This document shows, one piece after another, positions 30,449 through 32,895 of a stretch of 32,895 bases of DNA (its first letter is position 1; each line of letters opens with the position of its first letter). The notes under the pieces are model-generated. The model did no database searches. It was not told the DNA's origin and saw nothing but the letters and a program-made list of their open reading frames with translations. The stretch is from Gemmatimonadota bacterium (lineage in GTDB: Bacteria; Latescibacterota; UBA2968), in contig VXRD01000153.1 of NCBI GenBank assembly GCA_009838845.1, positions 1 through 32,895 of the forward strand. The letters run 5' to 3'. Made by a program: the position numbers and the translations under genes.

Positions 30449-32026
30449 CTACGCTCTGAGATAGTGTTGGGCTTTGCAGGAGGAAACGATTTCTGTTATG
30501 ATATCGGGATTGATGGTTTCTTTAGCGACGATTCGTTCTAAGGCCAGGCGCGCGACTTCGAGTTTGTCGGTGTCAGAAGACCAGATGGCTATTTTTTTTG
30601 GTAAGGCATCGGCTATGAATGCCTGAACACCTGTGGCGGCCTCAAAAGCAAGTGCGTTGCGTCCTTGTGAGCCAATAAACCGTTTTTTGACCTGCTCGTT
30701 TGAGACTGTAATGACTTCGGGTGGTCTTCCTTCGGGCAAAGTAAAAAAGAGTTTTACATCATCGATGGGTTGTGTCGCGTCGGATATCAACGTTTTTTTT
30801 GCATTTGCGACGGCTTTTGCTACGCGGTTTGGATTGATGCGGTGCAATGAGATAAGCTCTGAGAGTGCGCGTTTGGCAATTTCGCGTTTTTGCGAATCAG
30901 AACAGACGATGTGGACGGTTTGAGGGGTGGCGTTGACGATGAGTTTGACGCCTGTGAGGATTTCGTAGGTGATGATGTTGCGACCGTTTTTGCCGACGAT
31001 TTTGCCTTTGATGCTGTCATCTGTCAGGGGTACTGACACAGCGGGCTGGCTCAGGGCAAGCGCGTCATTTGCACGATTGGATATTTCGAGGATTTCGGGT
31101 TGGGCCGTTATGGGCGCGCCTGTACTGGCTGCAAGTGCAAGTGCTTCTCCCGGGTGGGCATTGAGGCTTTTAATCCGGGTATTTTGTTTGAAAGTCAGTT
31201 CTGCATAGGGGATATTTTCGGGCAGTTGCTTGAGGGTAACGGATTCGAGCGTTGCGCCGAGTGTGTCTATGAGACGCTGTGTCAAGATATGCAGACCAGG
31301 GGCTGGCCTGTTCGATACAGCGAGTATCAATGCCTGAGCAGAGGTGGCATCGACAGATAGAGACAGATTGTGTTGACCAGTTTCATCAGATAGGATGACA
31401 TCAGCCCTTGCGTTGGGATGGTGAACGATGGCGGCGATGTGTAATGTGATCATGGATTTCTCCCACTTTGGCGTGGCAAAGTATTCGCGATAGAGGGGGC
31501 GCAAAGGTTCTTTCAAGCGAGTCCGCGCTCGGTGAAGATGTTGTTTCACTGTGCCTATGGATACGTCCAGCAGGGCAGCAACTTCCTTCAGGCTCATGTG
31601 CTGGTAATAGAACGACAGGGTTGCCCGTCGGGTTTGAGGAGGCAGGTCGTCAATGGCTTTGAGCACCTGTTGATGCAAATCTCGCGCCTCAAAGACAGTA
31701 CCTGGATCGGGGCATGGATCGTACGTATCTCGTATCCAATCAGATCGTTCTCGCCATTGCCGATTTTGACGCAGGTGCTGGCGACAGAGGTTGAGCACAA
31801 TGCCGTAGAGCCAGCTTTTGAATGCGGTATTTTTTTTCAATTGGTCAAGCGACAAATAAGCTTGTAAGAGGGCTTCTTGCACAAGCTGTCGAGCCATATC
31901 GCTGTCGTTGACGAGACGCATGGCAACTCGAAGCGCAGATGGATGGTGTTGTTCAACAAGCTGACCGAATGCTGTTTTATCCCCTTTTCGCGCCCGCTGC
32001 ACCAGATGTTCGTCGAATTGTGACAT
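30449..32026 (-). CDS. ECF sigma factor fused to a bifunctional-nuclease (DUF151) domain and two RNase Y-type KH domains
   Basis: One uninterrupted 525-residue frame contains four domains. Residues about 8-92 are sigma region 2 (ARKGDKTAFGQLVEQHH, AFKSWLYGIVLNLCRQHLR). About 118-175 are sigma region 4 (LPPQTRRATLSFYYQHMSLKEVAALLDVSIGTVKQHLHRAR). About 193-307 match the bifunctional nuclease/DUF151 fold (LSLSVDATSAQALILAV, RPAPGLHILTQRLIDTLGA, RIKSLNAHPGEALALAASTGAPI). About 330-412 and 438-515 are KH domains with GxxG loops GKNG and GSQG, in the RNase Y context (DDSIKGKIVGKNGRNIITYE; REIAKRALSELISLHRINP). RNase Y's HD nuclease is absent. The start is ATG 32026 without a clear ribosome site. 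A TATATA lies about 30 bases upstream. No anti-sigma gene is adjacent. Confidence 0.9.
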   Translation of the reverse strand: MSQFDEHLVQRARKGDKTAFGQLVEQHHPSALRVAMRLVNDSDMARQLVQEALLQAYLSLDQLKKNTAFKSWLYGIVLNLCRQHLRQNRQWRERSDWIRDTYDPCPDPGTVFEARDLHQQVLKAIDDLPPQTRRATLSFYYQHMSLKEVAALLDVSIGTVKQHLHRARTRLKEPLRPLYREYFATPKWEKSMITLHIAAIVHHPNARADVILSDETGQHNLSLSVDATSAQALILAVSNRPAPGLHILTQRLIDTLGATLESVTLKQLPENIPYAELTFKQNTRIKSLNAHPGEALALAASTGAPITAQPEILEISNRANDALALSQPAVSVPLTDDSIKGKIVGKNGRNIITYEILTGVKLIVNATPQTVHIVCSDSQKREIAKRALSELISLHRINPNRVAKAVANAKKTLISDATQPIDDVKLFFTLPEGRPPEVITVSNEQVKKRFIGSQGRNALAFEAATGVQAFIADALPKKIAIWSSDTDKLEVARLALERIVAKETINPDIITEIVSSCKAQHYLRA

Positions 32027-32110
32027 AATTTGGAATGCGTTAAAGTGACGGTCTATATATTGGTGGAAATAACGTCATAAAAGGTTGACAAACAGGCGCG
32101 ATTTTTTTAC

Positions 32111-32141
32111 AAAAAGCTCCTGTGCAGTGCAGGAGCTTTTT
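32111..32141 (-). terminator. Rho-independent terminator after the outer-membrane protein gene
   Basis: A 12-bp perfect stem (AAAAAGCTCCTG at 32111-32122 with CAGGAGCTTTTT at 32130-32141) and a 7-base loop directly follow the stop of the - strand gene at 32143. T-rich sequence follows on that strand. It insulates the sigma-factor gene from that transcript. Confidence 0.88.
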
Positions 32142-32142
32142 G

Positions 32143-32796
32143 TCACTTCCAAAATCGACATCCAAAAGTAAAATTTACTGTGCCCGTTATTTCGTCGGCA
32201 ATATTTTCTTTTTTTACCCGAAAAGGCATAAGTTGAAAACGAATTTCAGTGAAGAAACGAATATCTTTTTGTCGGGAGACAAATTCGCTGCCTATCCCGA
32301 CCACAATGTCAAAATACAGGTCTGAGGGTATATTGCGATGATCGTTAGGACGAAAATAAAAGGCCCCCATGCCAGCGTTCCAATACGGTGCAAATGGTTT
32401 ATTAACTAAAATTTTATACCTCAATTCAAGGAGCAATGAACTTAACCAACCTCCAGAATTAAATATACGGGATTCCTGGGTACTCTGCACCTGTCTTTCC
32501 GGCATGGGAAAAAAAGATCCGTATAAAACCAGATCTACCTGTTTATCCCCGATAAAGAACTCGCCGTTTACAACAGGTCCCATCTGAATGCTGTCGAGAC
32601 GGAAAGAGATGTTGCAGCTTTCATCATTTAATACTACATCTAACATGCTACAGGGAAATCCGGTTTGATTCATCATGGGAAATGCAACACCCGTCCCAAA
32701 CCCAAATCCAGTACGCATTGTCTGACAATACGTGTTTTCAGGACAGCATATTGCGATCAACACCGCGAAAAGGAGTTTTTGTATTTTTTTGTACAT
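32143..32796 (-). CDS. Predicted outer-membrane beta-barrel protein
   Basis: The 217-residue product starts with a signal peptide (KKIQKLLFAVLIAICCPENTYCQ). It then shows alternating hydrophobic and polar strands with aromatic girdle residues: FGFGTGVAFP, VDLVLYGSFFP, SSLLLELRYKILV, APYWNAGMGAFYF, LYFDIVVGIGSEFV, IRFFTEIRFQLMPF. It ends in VNFTFGCRFWK, with aromatic residues close to the C-terminus as in small outer-membrane barrels. About eight strands fit an OmpA/OmpX-size barrel. No specific family is recognised. ATG 32796 has only a moderate GGGAT ribosome site. The gene is followed at once by a strong terminator. Its codon use is more A/T-rich than the genes to its left, so it may have a different history. 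Confidence 0.7.
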   Translation of the reverse strand: MYKKIQKLLFAVLIAICCPENTYCQTMRTGFGFGTGVAFPMMNQTGFPCSMLDVVLNDESCNISFRLDSIQMGPVVNGEFFIGDKQVDLVLYGSFFPMPERQVQSTQESRIFNSGGWLSSLLLELRYKILVNKPFAPYWNAGMGAFYFRPNDHRNIPSDLYFDIVVGIGSEFVSRQKDIRFFTEIRFQLMPFRVKKENIADEITGTVNFTFGCRFWK

Positions 32797-32895
32797 TTTA
32801 TCCCACTTTTGTGTCAGTAAGCAGGTTTTTCATCTGTGATAACATCAAAATTCGTGCCTATTCGTCTGTGTGTGGGATGCAGCGTTGTTTAAGTT
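32797..32895. other. Right-hand intergenic edge, no gene seen
   Basis: These 99 bases upstream of the barrel gene show no open frame of note and no convincing promoter. They include two ATTCGT pentamer-like steps (around 32850-32866) reminiscent of the ATTCG units at 21527-21582, but too few to call a repeat. Confidence 0.4.

Noticed and set aside
30449-32026. Two separate genes (sigma factor and KH protein) joined by a sequencing error
   Set aside because: The frame is continuous, the linkers are natural in length, and no ribosome site with a start codon stands out at the domain boundaries. The Met at the start of the DUF151 part (residue 192) lacks a clear ribosome site, though internal initiation there cannot be excluded.
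32045-32078. TGACG ... CGTCA inverted arms upstream of the sigma-factor gene, considered as an operator
   Set aside because: Arms of 5 bases spaced about 24 bases apart are expected by chance at this scale.
32085-32113. TTGACA-17-TACAAA on the + strand, pointing antisense into the barrel gene
   Set aside because: The -10 box overlaps the terminator hairpin, and no + strand gene follows. It is probably a chance match in A/T-rich sequence.

Overview
The window looks like a chromosomal piece of an uncultured Gram-negative bacterium. An RND pump, a predicted outer-membrane barrel, several lipoprotein or Sec signal peptides and TlpA-type periplasmic redox chemistry all point to two membranes. The mix of FG-GAP/VCBS propellers, CRTAC1/UnbV proteins, a DUF6785/6784 membrane protein, Gfo/Idh/MocA and aldo/keto oxidoreductases and a bactofilin is what I would expect from Latescibacterota, Poribacteria or related marine or sponge-associated lineages. 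That placement is inference from gene content only. No rRNA, tRNA, CRISPR array, insertion sequence or phage gene was seen.

Region 1 (1-20491, all + strand) is a nearly gap-free run of genes with frequent stop/start overlaps. It opens with the 3' end of a CRTAC1/UnbV gene. Next come a signal-less FG-GAP propeller, a TolB-like lipoprotein, a TPR-TlpA thioredoxin fusion, a large DUF6785/6784 membrane protein and a second signal-less propeller with an N-terminal LamG-like domain. A tightly overlapped set follows: a 1107-residue TPR/CRTAC1/UnbV lipoprotein, a membrane-anchored CRTAC1/UnbV protein and an RnfD/NqrB-like (UnbU-like) membrane protein. The run ends with a TauE/SafE permease, a CDP-alcohol phosphatidyltransferase, a family 2 glycosyltransferase and a catabolic-looking trio (aldo/keto reductase, Gfo/Idh/MocA dehydrogenase, amidase).

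Region 2 (20478-22736, - strand) holds a LecA-like small lectin-fold protein, an ABC permease and an NMT1/ThiY-like binding lipoprotein. No ATPase gene is present in the window. An 8-bp tandem repeat tract separates permease and binding protein. A bactofilin gene (22886-23287, +) diverges from this unit. Two well-formed sigma-70-type promoters lie between them, and a strong hairpin terminator follows the bactofilin.

Region 3 (23354-32796, - strand) holds an RND transporter without an adjacent adaptor, a DUF1854 gene coupled to an ABC exporter with a PH-like plus zinc-ribbon N-terminus, and a DUF1992 (DNAJC28-type) protein. It then has a 525-residue fusion of an ECF sigma factor to a bifunctional-nuclease (DUF151) domain and two RNase Y-type KH domains, and finally a predicted outer-membrane barrel. 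The sigma-BFN-KH-KH fusion is the most unusual item here. Next in interest are the LecA-like gene coupled to an ABC permease, the UnbV/UnbU-like pair without an enediyne synthase, and the RND pump with altered proton-relay residues.
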